Shown here piece by piece: positions 1-9,415 of a DNA stretch of 64,000 bases. Source of the DNA: Paenibacillus gallinarum (GTDB taxonomy: Bacteria; Bacillota; Bacilli; Paenibacillales; Paenibacillaceae); contig NZ_JACSQL010000004.1 of assembly GCF_014836635.1 (NCBI RefSeq), positions 124,001-188,000 on the forward strand, in the 5' to 3' direction. The position numbers were made by a program, and so were the translations under genes. Numbering within the stretch: the stretch's first letter is position 1; each line of letters starts with the position of its first letter. The notes under the pieces are model-generated. The model did not search any database, was not told the origin of the DNA, and worked only from the letters and a program-made list of their open reading frames with translations.

Positions 1-1
1 G

Positions 2-502
2 GACGGCTGGGAACTTTGCAGTCACTTGCGGGCGTGGAGCGATATTCCGATTCTCATGCTTACGGCTAAGGGAGAAACCGAGGATAAAGTAAAAGGTTTT
101 GAACTCGGTACAGATGACTATATGGTGAAACCCTTTGCCCCTCAAGAGCTGGTAGTTAGAGTAAAAGCACTGCTCAAAAGATACCGGGTCTCCATGGACC
201 AAACGGTAAAAGTAGGGAGACTTACACTAGATCGTCCTTCGTTCCAAGTTATATCGGAACAGTCTTCTGTGACACTGCCTCTTAAGGAATTTGAACTGCT
301 GTATAAGCTGGCCAGTTATTCAGGAATTACCTTTACCAGGGAGCAGCTCATTGAAGATATTTGGGGGCTTGATTACGAAGGAGACGAGCGAACGGTAGAC
401 GTACACATTAAAAGACTGCGCGAGCGATTTCCTGATCATAAGACCGGTTTTCGGATTGTGACCATTCGAGGACTTGGTTATCGCCTCGAGGAACTTGTAT
501 GA
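2..502 (+). CDS. OmpR-family response regulator (5' truncated by window edge)
   Basis: The reading frame is open from base 2, so the true start lies outside the window and the phosphoacceptor Asp is not visible. What remains is the end of the receiver domain, with the alpha-3 segment DGWELC, the ILMLTAK strand and the conserved Lys in DDYMVKPFAP. A winged-helix DNA-binding domain follows (LKEFELL, SREQL-like helix, VDVHIKRLR, IVTIRGLGYRL). The stop codon overlaps the start of the sensor kinase by 4 bp (ATGA), so the two are co-translated partners. The signal sensed is unknown. Confidence 0.94.
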   Translation, partial: DGWELCSHLRAWSDIPILMLTAKGETEDKVKGFELGTDDYMVKPFAPQELVVRVKALLKRYRVSMDQTVKVGRLTLDRPSFQVISEQSSVTLPLKEFELLYKLASYSGITFTREQLIEDIWGLDYEGDERTVDVHIKRLRERFPDHKTGFRIVTIRGLGYRLEELV

Positions 503-1872
503 TCCGCAGTCTGTATGTGCGGGTTGTTCTTACTTTTATAGCAGTCACTGTTGTTAGTCTAATGATTTCATCATTCGTCGCCTTTCGTTGGTTTGAAAAG
601 GATGTAAATCGCGATATGTCGGGTGAACTGATGGAAGAAGGAGCGAAAGTACAGCAATTGTATGATACGTGGCAACCGGAAGACTTATCGGTATTTGTTG
701 AACAGACTTCAAGCCTCATGCGGGAGCTTCATATTACACTTGTCGGTCCGGATGGACAAAGGATAGATAGTGAAAATAAGGAGCAGAATCCACCGGTCAA
801 ACAGGGGAATTATACGGAAGCAGTGGATACGGTACTGAGCGGAGCAAATGCGATTATCCAGGAGGAAAGCCAAAGCGGAGGTCCGATGCGCCCGGTTGCG
901 ATAGGTGTACCTTTACAAACGACAGATGGGGTATACGCGATGTTTTTACAGCCTAATTTAAAACCGCAACGTGAGAATTTTAGGCGTACTAACACCATGA
1001 TTAATTTGACATCTTTGCTTGTCGGCAGTTTTCTTATCCTGATGGCTTCGCGTTTTCTCGTAAGCCCGCTGAAGAAGATGACCAGTGCCACAAGGCAAAT
1101 TGCCCGCGGTGATTTTAGAATCAACCTTCGTATGAAACGCAGAGATGAGATTGGGGAGCTGGCAGAAAGCATTCAGCTTATGGCCAGTGAACTCGGACAA
1201 CTGGAACAGATGCGTAAGGATTTTGTATCGAATGTATCTCATGAAATGCAGACACCGCTCACTTCGATTCACGGCTTCTCCCAGGCACTCACGATTAGTG
1301 AACTTAGTGATAAAGAGCGAATTCGGTACGCAAGCATTATTGAAACGGAAAGCGAACGTTTATCCCGGCTCATTCGCAATCTACTGAGGCTGTCATCTCT
1401 CGATTCAGATAAACATCCTTTCCAGATCGAAGCATACAGGCTTGATCGTCAGCTGAGAGACGTTATTTTAACTTTGGAACCGATATGGACCAGCAAGTCG
1501 ATCACTTTTCATCTCCATCTGCAGGAGCTCGTAATTCAGGCAGATCGGGATCAGCTCAGCCAGGTATGGACCAATCTGATTCATAATGCACTGAAGTTTT
1601 CTTCTGAAGGAGACAGCATCGAGATTTCAATGACTCGTGAACGGGGCTATGCCGTTATTGCTATTAAGGATCATGGAGAAGGGATGGCTAAAGAAGATTT
1701 ACAGCGGATCTTCGAGAGATTTTATAAAGCCGATGCTTCCCGCAATCGTTATGAAGGCAGCGGACTGGGATTATCGATTGCGAAGAAGATTATTGATCTT
1801 CATGAGGGCCGAATTCAGGTGGAATCAGAGCTTGGAGTGGGGACGACTTTTAGAGTGTATCTTAGACTGTAG
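499..1872 (+). CDS. Membrane sensor histidine kinase
   Basis: A 457-residue kinase with the classical layout: membrane helix near residues 9-30, an extracytoplasmic segment of about 130 residues, a second helix near 165-187, a HAMP linker, then HisKA and HATPase_c domains. The H-box is SHEMQTPLTS with the phospho-acceptor at His248. The N-box (NLIHNALKFS), the G1 region (DHGEGM), the F-box (IFERFYKAD) and the G2 region (GSGLGLSIAKKI) are all intact, so it should be active. It follows the response regulator with a 4-bp overlap. The usual HELRTP is HEMQTP here. The ligand cannot be inferred. Confidence 0.95.
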   Translation: MIRSLYVRVVLTFIAVTVVSLMISSFVAFRWFEKDVNRDMSGELMEEGAKVQQLYDTWQPEDLSVFVEQTSSLMRELHITLVGPDGQRIDSENKEQNPPVKQGNYTEAVDTVLSGANAIIQEESQSGGPMRPVAIGVPLQTTDGVYAMFLQPNLKPQRENFRRTNTMINLTSLLVGSFLILMASRFLVSPLKKMTSATRQIARGDFRINLRMKRRDEIGELAESIQLMASELGQLEQMRKDFVSNVSHEMQTPLTSIHGFSQALTISELSDKERIRYASIIETESERLSRLIRNLLRLSSLDSDKHPFQIEAYRLDRQLRDVILTLEPIWTSKSITFHLHLQELVIQADRDQLSQVWTNLIHNALKFSSEGDSIEISMTRERGYAVIAIKDHGEGMAKEDLQRIFERFYKADASRNRYEGSGLGLSIAKKIIDLHEGRIQVESELGVGTTFRVYLRL

Positions 1873-1987
1873 CAGGGGATTTCATATAGGGGGAGGCCTG
1901 TATCATTCATACTCAGTTCATAATGATTCAGTATAGTGACGCTATAAGAATCGTAGGGGAGTGAGCGAGGAAATGGAAGGGCAGGTC

Positions 1988-3019
1988 ATGTACTCTATCG
2001 TGGTTCCCGTATATAACGAGGAAGAGATTATCCAGGTTACTTACAGTCGGCTCTCGAAGGTTATGGAGCAGGCGGGACGACCGTATGAACTCATTTTTGT
2101 GAATGATGGCAGCACAGATCACACGATGGATATTTTGACACAGGCTGCTCTGATCGACTCCTCCGTTCGGGTTATCGAATTCTCACGTCATTTTGGTCAG
2201 CAAATGGCAATAACAGCAGGAATGGATGCTGCAACAGGGCAGGCTATTATTGTTATGAATGCGGACTTGAAAGATCCGCCGGAACTAATCCATGACATGA
2301 TCAAGCTGTGGAATCAAGGGTATGATGTCGTAAGTGCTAAACGAAGAGAACACGGGAATGAAACAGGAATGAAACGAGTGTCAGCTGCTGTGTACAACCG
2401 TATCCTGAAAGGGCTAACGAACAATAATATTCCCGTTGTTCCAAATGATTTCCGGCTGATTGACCGGAAGGTGAACGAAGCCATGAAGATGTTTCAGGAA
2501 AAGAACCGCATCGTTCGGGTGCTCGTCAGCTGGGTAGGCTTCAGACAGTTTGGGCTTGAATATGATCAAGAAGAACGGGATGCGGGACAAACCAAGTATC
2601 CATTACGTAAAAAGATGCAATTATTAGTGAAAAGTGTAACCTCTTTCTCTGATAATCTTGTCAAAATATCATCTTATGCAGGGATTTTCATCTCCTGTAT
2701 TAGTTCTGTCAGCTTGCTCGTGACCCTATGCTTACATTTGTTTACGGATAACAAGGTAGCAGGGTGGGCATGGCTCCTATTGGTCGTACTCTTGCTTAAT
2801 GGGATTATGATGATGATCCTCGGAGTAATCGGAGAATACATGGTTAGAATTTACGATGAATCAAGGGGCAGACCTCTATATATTGTGAGGGAGAAGATAG
2901 GGTTTGATGAGCAGGTAAGGAGCCAGCTAAAAGAAGAGGATCACACTCCAGAAGTTGAAAACTATGGACTCTCTGATGATCTTCCTTCTTTTACCGATAT
3001 ATCTTCGTATCAGAGATAA
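1988..3019 (+). CDS. GT2 family glycosyltransferase (GtrB/CsbB-like, polyprenyl-phosphate sugar transferase)
   Basis: This protein has an N-terminal GT-A domain (VPVYNEEE, NDGSTDHT, nucleotide/metal motif NADLKDPPE) and two C-terminal membrane helices (about residues 225-245 and 260-285). That is the layout of DPM1/GtrB-type enzymes, which move a sugar from a nucleotide donor to undecaprenyl phosphate on the inner leaflet. The family motif PNDFRLIDR and the closing GEYMVRIYDESRGRPLY segment are present. I chose ATG 1988 because GGAAGGG sits 6 bases upstream; GTG 1961 and ATG 1973 are possible in the same frame but have poor ribosome-site spacing. It lies about 115 bp after the kinase gene and may be a target of that system, which is inference. 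Confidence 0.9.
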   Translation: MYSIVVPVYNEEEIIQVTYSRLSKVMEQAGRPYELIFVNDGSTDHTMDILTQAALIDSSVRVIEFSRHFGQQMAITAGMDAATGQAIIVMNADLKDPPELIHDMIKLWNQGYDVVSAKRREHGNETGMKRVSAAVYNRILKGLTNNNIPVVPNDFRLIDRKVNEAMKMFQEKNRIVRVLVSWVGFRQFGLEYDQEERDAGQTKYPLRKKMQLLVKSVTSFSDNLVKISSYAGIFISCISSVSLLVTLCLHLFTDNKVAGWAWLLLVVLLLNGIMMMILGVIGEYMVRIYDESRGRPLYIVREKIGFDEQVRSQLKEEDHTPEVENYGLSDDLPSFTDISSYQR

Positions 3020-3051
3020 ACCCATCATTCATGTATAAGCATATATATAGA

Positions 3052-3101
3052 AAAGACCCTCTATAAGACGATCTGTATAACAGATATCTAAGAGGGTCTT
3101 T
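3052..3101. terminator. Bidirectional intrinsic terminator
   Basis: AAAGACCCTCT pairs with AGAGGGTCTTT across a loop of about 27 bases. It lies between the convergent glycosyltransferase and CoA-disulfide reductase genes, with a T-rich tail on the plus strand and A residues on the other side. Confidence 0.85.
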
Positions 3102-3125
3102 GTTTGTATAATTAAATTGATCTGA

Positions 3126-5630
3126 TTAAATAAATAAATTAATTCCCGATTGATCTGCTTGACCGAGATAATATCCAACTCCGCCAATTTTCACACCGTC
3201 AATGAGTTCTTCTTTCTGTATTCCCATCACATCCATAGACATCTGGCAAGCCACAAGCTCAATCCCTTGTTCTTTAGCCGTCTCCATTAAATCCTCAACG
3301 GACGAGATGTTATTCTTTTTCATAACGCCGCGAATCATCTTGGATCCGGCGCCTATCATATTCATGCGGGATAAAGGAAGTTTACGACTGCCGCGCGGCA
3401 TCATGAGACCAAACATTTTGCCAAGGAAATCTTTTTTTACTTGTATAGGTTCCGATTTACGAAGGACATTCAGTCCCCAAAACGTGAAGAACATGGTGAC
3501 TTTCTTGCCGCTTGCCGCAGCTCCATTCGCAATGATAAAGGAGGCAATGGCCTTATCTAATTCACCGCTGAATACGACCATGGTTGTTCCTTCGGGTGCT
3601 TTGGCAGGACTAGGGACTGTGCCTGGTGCCGGCGTTGCGTAAGTCTGATCTTCGCTCGTTGTTTCTTTTTTTCTCAAGATTGCTTTAATCTGTCCATCAT
3701 GCATACGTTCCACCTGAAGCGTATCATGGTTAGACATGCGTGCAAAGGATTTTACATCTTCGTAAAAGCCCGGATCTGTTGCTGTGATTTGCAGCACTTG
3801 TCCTGGGCTTAGACCATCCATGGCTCGTTTGGCTTCGATAAGAGGTCCGGGACAAGATAAGCCGCAGGCATCCAGATGGATGTCGGCAGAAATGTTATTT
3901 TCAGATGCTTGCTTTGTCTCGTTTGGGTGAGCAGCATCTATGAAGTTCGAAGCTGCAGGTGCAGGAGTGGAGGAATCCATTTTCTTCTCCGGTTTGAATG
4001 CACTCATCTTGTATGTTTTGTACCCTCCTGTCAGATTGCGAACACGATAGCCATGCTGCTGTAAAATGCGGGCAGCGGTGTAGCCGCGCAGACCAACTTG
4101 GCAGTACACCCAGATTTCTTTATTAGGATCGAGTTCATGCATACGTTCTCTCAGCTCATCCACCGGAATATGTAGGGAACCAGGAATATGTCCGTTTTGA
4201 TGCTCAATCGCAGATCTCACATCGACCAGTAAAGACTGACTAGAATCCATTTCACCCAGTTCATCTGGTGTAAATACATTCATTCTTCCTGCCACTACGT
4301 TCTCCGCAACGTAACCCAGCATATTTACAGGGTCCTTGGCAGAGGAGAAAGGGGGAGCATAGGCCAGATCAAGTTCAGTAAGGTCGGTAACGGTTCCGCC
4401 AAAATGGAGAACGGTCGCGATATCATCTATACGTTTGTCCACTCCCACTCTTCCCACCGCCTGTGCTCCGAGAATCACACCCTGCGGATCAAACAACAGC
4501 TTGATTGTCATTGGTGTTGCTCCAGGATAGTAAGCTGCATGTGCATTGGGGTGTACATAGACCGTATGGTAGTCGGTACCAAGCTCTTTCAGCTTCTTCT
4601 CGGTAAGTCCGGTTTGTGCACCCGTCAGTTGAAATACCTTAATAATGGATGTTCCGTGGCCGCCTTTATAAGTTGTCTTAAGTCCGGCAACTCGGTCTGC
4701 TGCAATTCGGCCTTGTTTATTGGCTGGTCCGGCAAGCGGAATCGCAGTAACTGCTCCGCCTTCATGAATCTCCACGGCATCACCGACCGCATAGATATTT
4801 GGTATATTGGTTTCTAGTGCTGTACTGACCTGTATATGACCGCGATTTCCAAGGGCAATGCCGCTGTCTTTTAGAAAACTGGTATCTGGTTTCACACCTA
4901 CGGCGAGAATGACAAGGTCACTAGTGAGCACTCGGCCGCTGCGGAGCGAAAGGGTGACTTTGCCGTTTGTGTCATTAAAAGACTCTACCGTATCCTGAAA
5001 TAACAACTCTACACCTTGTTGCTCCATTTCCTGAGCTAGGATATTCGACATTTCGCGGTCAAATGTACCGAGAAGCTGATCCGCTGACTGGACCACCGTT
5101 ACTTCAAGTCCGGCTTCCTTAAGGTTCTCGGCCATTTCTACTCCAATATACCCTCCGCCTACAACGACGGCTGTTTTTGTCTCAGGAGAGATCACCTGTT
5201 TTTTAATCCGATCTGTGTCTGGAATGTTCCGAACCGTATGGATTTGGGGGTGGTCAATACCTGGCAGAGCAGGGCGGATCGGTGCTGCGCCTGGTGATAG
5301 GATGAGGGCATCATAACTCTCCTCATAGGTTCCTTTTTCAGCACTGCGAACGGTCACTGTTTTTCTTTCGGCATGGACAGCAATCACTTCGCTCTTGGTA
5401 CGAATATCAAGGTTGAATCGCTGAGTCATTGCTTCCGGTGTCTGCACAATAAGCTTAGAACGATCAATGATGGTGTTTCCGATATAGTACGGTAATCCAC
5501 AGTTAGCAAATGATATGTATTCATCTCGTTCAAACATGATGATATGTGCTTCTTCATCGAGCCTTCGTAGACGAGCAGCTGCAGATGCCCCGCCCGCTAC
5601 GCCTCCTACAATGATGACTTTTTTACTCAT
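3126..5630 (-). CDS. CoA-disulfide/persulfide reductase fused to rhodanese, TusA and DsrE domains
   Basis: An 834-residue fusion. Residues 1-320 are a pyridine-nucleotide disulfide oxidoreductase with an FAD-binding GGVAGGASAA motif, a second nucleotide site VVVGGGYIGVE, and the single-Cys active site of CoA-disulfide reductases (SFANCGLPYY, Cys44). A dimerisation domain follows (about 330-440), then a rhodanese domain (about 455-550, active loop CQVGLRG), a TusA-like domain (about 585-655, CGLSCPGP) and a DsrE-type domain (about 680-834). Known relatives reduce CoA disulfide and persulfides with NAD(P)H, and the added domains carry sulfane sulfur. The gene is co-directional with and directly abuts the ArsR gene (stop at 5631 next to start at 5630). 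Inferred role: cytoplasmic persulfide/thiol homeostasis. Confidence 0.92.
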   Translation of the reverse strand: MSKKVIIVGGVAGGASAAARLRRLDEEAHIIMFERDEYISFANCGLPYYIGNTIIDRSKLIVQTPEAMTQRFNLDIRTKSEVIAVHAERKTVTVRSAEKGTYEESYDALILSPGAAPIRPALPGIDHPQIHTVRNIPDTDRIKKQVISPETKTAVVVGGGYIGVEMAENLKEAGLEVTVVQSADQLLGTFDREMSNILAQEMEQQGVELLFQDTVESFNDTNGKVTLSLRSGRVLTSDLVILAVGVKPDTSFLKDSGIALGNRGHIQVSTALETNIPNIYAVGDAVEIHEGGAVTAIPLAGPANKQGRIAADRVAGLKTTYKGGHGTSIIKVFQLTGAQTGLTEKKLKELGTDYHTVYVHPNAHAAYYPGATPMTIKLLFDPQGVILGAQAVGRVGVDKRIDDIATVLHFGGTVTDLTELDLAYAPPFSSAKDPVNMLGYVAENVVAGRMNVFTPDELGEMDSSQSLLVDVRSAIEHQNGHIPGSLHIPVDELRERMHELDPNKEIWVYCQVGLRGYTAARILQQHGYRVRNLTGGYKTYKMSAFKPEKKMDSSTPAPAASNFIDAAHPNETKQASENNISADIHLDACGLSCPGPLIEAKRAMDGLSPGQVLQITATDPGFYEDVKSFARMSNHDTLQVERMHDGQIKAILRKKETTSEDQTYATPAPGTVPSPAKAPEGTTMVVFSGELDKAIASFIIANGAAASGKKVTMFFTFWGLNVLRKSEPIQVKKDFLGKMFGLMMPRGSRKLPLSRMNMIGAGSKMIRGVMKKNNISSVEDLMETAKEQGIELVACQMSMDVMGIQKEELIDGVKIGGVGYYLGQADQSGINLFI

Positions 5631-5921
5631 TTATTTGTCCTCCTGAAAAAATAATTCCATCAGCCCTTTTACACGGGGGTCTTTCACTGTATAACGAACT
5701 TCAAGTCCATGTCGCTCGGTCTCGACGATGCCCATACTGCGTAGTTTCTGCAGATGCTGGGAGACCGTAGACTGTGGCAAACCAAGACATTCCTGCATGT
5801 AAGTCACATTACAGTGGCCTTTCGAGAGTAAACCTCTAATGATACAGAGTCTGACAGGATGAGCGAGTGCTTTCAGACATTCGGACATCTCGTTATATTG
5901 TTTAATATCGTTATCCATCAT
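5631..5921 (-). CDS. ArsR/SmtB-family transcriptional regulator
   Basis: A 96-residue winged-helix repressor with the ArsR signature: HPVRLCIIRGLL, the recognition segment LGLPQSTVSQHLQKLR, and the wing GLEVRYTV. Cys residues are at about 15, 26, 37 and 45. There is no ELCVCD metal motif, so a simple arsenic or cadmium sensor is unlikely. Because it is the first gene of a sulfur-handling operon, a role as a persulfide or thiol-stress sensor (as in SqrR/BigR) is reasonable but unproven, since the C-terminal Cys of those proteins is missing. A ribosome site AGGTGA precedes the ATG. The palindrome just upstream is the likely autoregulatory operator. Confidence 0.9.
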   Translation of the reverse strand: MMDNDIKQYNEMSECLKALAHPVRLCIIRGLLSKGHCNVTYMQECLGLPQSTVSQHLQKLRSMGIVETERHGLEVRYTVKDPRVKGLMELFFQEDK

Positions 5922-5939
5922 TTCACCTCAGTAATTTAT

Positions 5940-5975
5940 ATATTACTATATCGCAATATTACGTTATAGTGATAT
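5940..5975. promoter_or_regulatory. Palindromic operator candidate upstream of the arsR-reductase operon
   Basis: A near-perfect 26-bp dyad (5945-5970, half-sites ACTATATCG and CGTTATAGT around AATATT, with two mismatched pairs) extends to about 36 bp with weaker pairing. It sits 19-54 bp upstream of the ArsR start, where an ArsR dimer would block RNA polymerase. The AT-rich ATA/TAT half-sites resemble known ArsR-family operators. Confidence 0.65.
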
Positions 5976-5993
5976 TAAAGTCAAACTTTGGGC

Positions 5994-6033
5994 AAAAGAA
6001 AACCCAAGCACTCGCATTTCTGCGAAGCTTGGG
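5994..6033 (-). terminator. Intrinsic terminator of the amylase gene
   Basis: On the minus strand CCCAAGC...GCTTGGG encloses a second stem TCGCA/TGCGA, followed by TTTTCTTTT. It lies 30 bp after the stop of the GH13 gene. Confidence 0.85.
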
Positions 6034-6063
6034 CCGAGGTTTCAATCCCGCTTTGTATGTTAT

Positions 6064-7812
6064 TTATCCCTTCACTGCCTGAAGAACGGCATATCCATAG
6101 GCAGGTACAACAATGGAGATTTCGCCACTATTCACCGGTTGCTCCATACCAGAGAAGAGGTCAATATATTTATCGAATTTAACCGATATATTAAATTGCT
6201 CCGGTTCCTCCGATTTACTCATTAGCACAAGGATATTTTCCTTATCATTTTTCCGCTCAAAAACGATTCTTTTCCCTTGTGGTTCGGCTTCAATGAACTG
6301 AATCTCGCCCGTCCGAAGCGCAGCATGGTTTAGACGAAGACGTATTAGTTTTTGGTAGAAAGAGAATAGTTCCCGGTCTTGCTTTTCTTCGTCCCATTCC
6401 ATACATTTACGGCAGTCTGGATCATATTCTCCATCCATTCCGATTTCGTCTCCATAATAAATGCACGGAGCACCAAGATACGTAAACTGGAAGAGTGCAG
6501 CAAGTTTCATTTTGCGCTTATCTCCATTACAAAGGGTTAGTAGACGAGCGGTATCATGACTATCCAGCAAGTTAAAGGCAACTTCAGAAGCCTGGAGCTG
6601 ATATCTAGATAGCTGGCGACCGATCGAGTTAGCAAACTGGTAAGCATCCATCTTGTCGATTACAAAGAAATCATTAACCGCGTTGGTGAATGGATAGTTC
6701 ATGGAGGCATCAAACTGATCTCCTTGCAGCCAAGGTGAGGATTCATTCCAAACTTCTCCGAGAATATAGGCGTCGGGGTTGGCTTTTTTGACCGTACTGC
6801 GGAACTCACGCCAGAACTGATGATCCACTTCATTCGCTACATCAAGACGCCAGCCGTCTGTCCCGACTTCTTTGATCCAATATTCGGCTACCTTCAGCAA
6901 ATATTCTTTCACTTCCGGGTTTTCGGTGTTCAGTTTCGGCATCAGCGGTTCAAAAGAAAAGGTATCATATGTGGGAATGCCGTCTTCTACATCAATCGGA
7001 AATTTACGAACATGAAACCAATCTTTATATTTGGAATTCTCACCGTTCTCATGTAAGTCGACAAAAGGCTTGAATGTACGCCCAGAGTGATTAAATACAG
7101 CATCAAGCAATACGCGAATTCCGCGTTCGTGGCATAAGTTGACGAGCTTCTTAAGTGTATCTGCATCACCAAAGTGACGATCCACTCGTAAATAGTCTTC
7201 TGTATCATATTTATGATTGGTGGTAGCTTCAAACACAGGGGTAAAGTAGATCGCTGTTATACCAAGTTCAGATAAATAATCGAGATGATCAATTACACCT
7301 TGAAGATCACCGCCAAAGAAATTATCCCGTTCCGGCTTGCCGCCCCAAGGGAGGACTCCTTCCGGATCGTTGCTTGGATCTCCGTTAGCAAAACGCTCAG
7401 GAAAGATCTGATAGAACACAGCATCTTTAACCCAAGCGGGCGGGGTGAAGACATCAACCGGATTAATATAAGGGAACTCGAACATTCGGCTAGGGGTTTC
7501 TGGTTCTTCGTCTAAAAAGTCATTTTCATCCATCCATATCGATTCACTATCACTCTCCAGATGGAAAGCATAACGTAACCGGTGATAAGGTGGTTTTACT
7601 TCGCATGTAAAATAATCAAACATGGAATCAGATGTCCATTTTTTAAGAGGAAGATACATTTTTGTTTTCTCCCAGTCATATTTGTCACCGGCAAGAAGCG
7701 TTATTTGGTGGACATCGTCTCGTTTGGTACGAATCCGGAGATGGACCGTATCTTTGTCATATGCATAGGCCCAGTGCTGTTTAGGGTGATGATAGATAGC
7801 TTCTAATAACAT
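6064..7812 (-). CDS. GH13 alpha-glycosidase: neopullulanase/cyclomaltodextrinase type
   Basis: A 582-residue enzyme with an N-terminal CBM34-like beta domain (about 1-125), the GH13 barrel (about 130-500) and a C-terminal beta domain. The catalytic nucleophile is the Asp in DGWRLDVANE, the acid/base is the Glu in ILGEVWNE, and the third Asp is in LLDSHDTAR. The N-terminal domain and absence of a signal peptide fit cytoplasmic neopullulanases, cyclomaltodextrinases and maltogenic amylases (GH13_20), which hydrolyse imported maltodextrins, cyclodextrins or pullulan fragments. It appears monocistronic: a terminator follows and a gap of about 300 bp precedes it. Sequence alone cannot separate the three activities. 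Confidence 0.9.
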   Translation of the reverse strand: MLLEAIYHHPKQHWAYAYDKDTVHLRIRTKRDDVHQITLLAGDKYDWEKTKMYLPLKKWTSDSMFDYFTCEVKPPYHRLRYAFHLESDSESIWMDENDFLDEEPETPSRMFEFPYINPVDVFTPPAWVKDAVFYQIFPERFANGDPSNDPEGVLPWGGKPERDNFFGGDLQGVIDHLDYLSELGITAIYFTPVFEATTNHKYDTEDYLRVDRHFGDADTLKKLVNLCHERGIRVLLDAVFNHSGRTFKPFVDLHENGENSKYKDWFHVRKFPIDVEDGIPTYDTFSFEPLMPKLNTENPEVKEYLLKVAEYWIKEVGTDGWRLDVANEVDHQFWREFRSTVKKANPDAYILGEVWNESSPWLQGDQFDASMNYPFTNAVNDFFVIDKMDAYQFANSIGRQLSRYQLQASEVAFNLLDSHDTARLLTLCNGDKRKMKLAALFQFTYLGAPCIYYGDEIGMDGEYDPDCRKCMEWDEEKQDRELFSFYQKLIRLRLNHAALRTGEIQFIEAEPQGKRIVFERKNDKENILVLMSKSEEPEQFNISVKFDKYIDLFSGMEQPVNSGEISIVVPAYGYAVLQAVKG

Positions 7813-7892
7813 GAGAGAACCTCCTAATAATGATGTGCAAAATAAGTAAGGGAATCTTAAAAAAATCCATACTGTTTATTTTTACCCACATT

Positions 7893-7939
7893 AAAAAAGG
7901 TACAACCTAAAGAGAGTCTAATTCTCCGAGGTTGTACCT
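7893..7939 (-). terminator. Intrinsic terminator downstream of the lactate dehydrogenase-like gene
   Basis: AGGTACAACCT (7898-7908) pairs perfectly with AGGTTGTACCT (7929-7939). Read on the minus strand the hairpin is followed by TTTTTT. A second dyad without a U-run (TCATCCGG/CCGGATGA, 8074-8110) lies closer to the gene. Apart from these I see nothing in 7813-8116. Confidence 0.75.
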
Positions 7940-8116
7940 GATAATCATCAGATAACATTGCCTTTAATTTATGTTTCTTCCACATTATGTATTACAAGTA
8001 TATGATTTAATAATATACCATTTAGGTGAATTTATGCAATCGTGAGTGAGGAGTTATGCTAGATAGTTGAAGTTCATCCGGCCTTCATATTCATTCGAAG
8101 TACCGGATGAGGAGAG

Positions 8117-9064
8117 TTATAATAAATTATTTATATTTGCGCGAAGGACCTGGCAGGAGTATTTGAACAGTTTCATTTCCTCTTCTGCTAGCTGAAGCTC
8201 GATAACCTCTTCGATTCCTCTGCCTCCAATAATGGCAGGAACGCCAATACATATATCTTTTTGTCCGTATTCGCCATCTAGAATAGAAGAGACAGCGATA
8301 ATTTTGTGATCATCCGTCAGGATGGAACGTGTAATGAACGCAATTGCACTGCCGATACCGAACTGGGTCGACCCTTTTCGGGTGAAAATCTCCCAGCCTG
8401 CATCCCGTGTCTTGCGGGAAATATCTGCAAGATCAAGATGTTTGAATCGTTCCTTATGCTGATCGAGGATATGAAGAATGGGTTTGCCGCCAATGGTAAC
8501 ATGAGACCAGGCCACAAATTGAGATTCGCCATGTTCTCCAAGTGCATATCCATGAACACTGCGCGGATCGATGGAGAAGATCTCCGATAGAATGGTTTTA
8601 AGTCTCGAAGAATCAATCGAAGTCCCTGTTCCAATGACTTGGCTTCTCGGTAGACCAGACAGTTTCCAGACTAGATAAGTAATGATATCCACGGGGTTCG
8701 CAGCTACTACAAATACACCTTCAAATCCGCTCTCCATAATAGGTGCCACAATATCTTTCGTAATCAGTACGGCTTCTTCTAAGATATCCAGCCGAGTCTG
8801 CCCTGGTTTTGGATTAGCACCTGCCGTAATAATAATGACATCCATATCTTTGCAATCAGCATAAGTTCCGGCATGTACCTTCGTCCGCTGATAAGTGAAA
8901 TCCATGCTATGGGACAAATCGAGCGCTTGACCGAGTGCTTTCTCATAGGTTCGCCCGATGAGCATAATTTCACCTGCGATGGCTTGATTAATCATTGAGT
9001 ATGCTGCACTCGAACCGACAAGACCTGCTCCAACAATCGCCACTTTTCCTGTTCTGCTTCGCAT
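8117..9064 (-). CDS. L-lactate/2-hydroxyacid dehydrogenase, atypical paralogue
   Basis: A 315-residue NAD-dependent LDH/MDH-superfamily enzyme. It has the [11 protein letters not shown] Rossmann loop, the substrate Arg in [11 protein letters not shown] and the catalytic His in GEHGESQ. Two positions are unusual: the acidic residue after strand beta-2 that normally binds the NAD ribose (LID in ordinary LDH) is Gly (LIGRTYEKA), and the specificity Gln in the mobile loop (NQKPGETR) is Pro (NPKPGQTR). This suggests altered cofactor or substrate preference rather than a plain lactate dehydrogenase. ATG 9064 is preferred to GTG 9067, with GGGAGGG about 10 bases upstream. Confidence 0.85.
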   Translation of the reverse strand: MRSRTGKVAIVGAGLVGSSAAYSMINQAIAGEIMLIGRTYEKALGQALDLSHSMDFTYQRTKVHAGTYADCKDMDVIIITAGANPKPGQTRLDILEEAVLITKDIVAPIMESGFEGVFVVAANPVDIITYLVWKLSGLPRSQVIGTGTSIDSSRLKTILSEIFSIDPRSVHGYALGEHGESQFVAWSHVTIGGKPILHILDQHKERFKHLDLADISRKTRDAGWEIFTRKGSTQFGIGSAIAFITRSILTDDHKIIAVSSILDGEYGQKDICIGVPAIIGGRGIEEVIELQLAEEEMKLFKYSCQVLRANINNLL

Positions 9065-9415
9065 CACCCATCTGCCCTCCCGTTATAAACCGTCATGATG
9101 AATATAAACATGAAGTTCTTTCTGTTTCGTTATCATTATATTCTATGCATGCATCTATTCAACGTTACATAAGATAACATAATTTTTGTGTTTTTATCAA
9201 TAATCAAACTATACTTTCTATTATTTAGGAGGTAATGTTACATGCTGATGACACAACAGAGCTAAAGGACATGAAGAAAGGAGAGGGTCCTGTCGAAAGA
9301 CACAGGAGAAAAGTCATATTTTATACCTGACAAAACTTCTTACGATACCTCATTCTTAGAAGAATTACGCCAAAGGAAATAAGAAGGAAAGAACGAATTT
9401 AGAGTATAACAAGAT

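Noticed and set aside
9235-9330. 31-codon ORF and 7-codon ORF with a good ribosome site before the hairpin array
   Set aside because: The spacing favours the 7-codon ORF, which is too short to judge, and the longer frame starts 2 bases after the ribosome site. Kept only as a remark.
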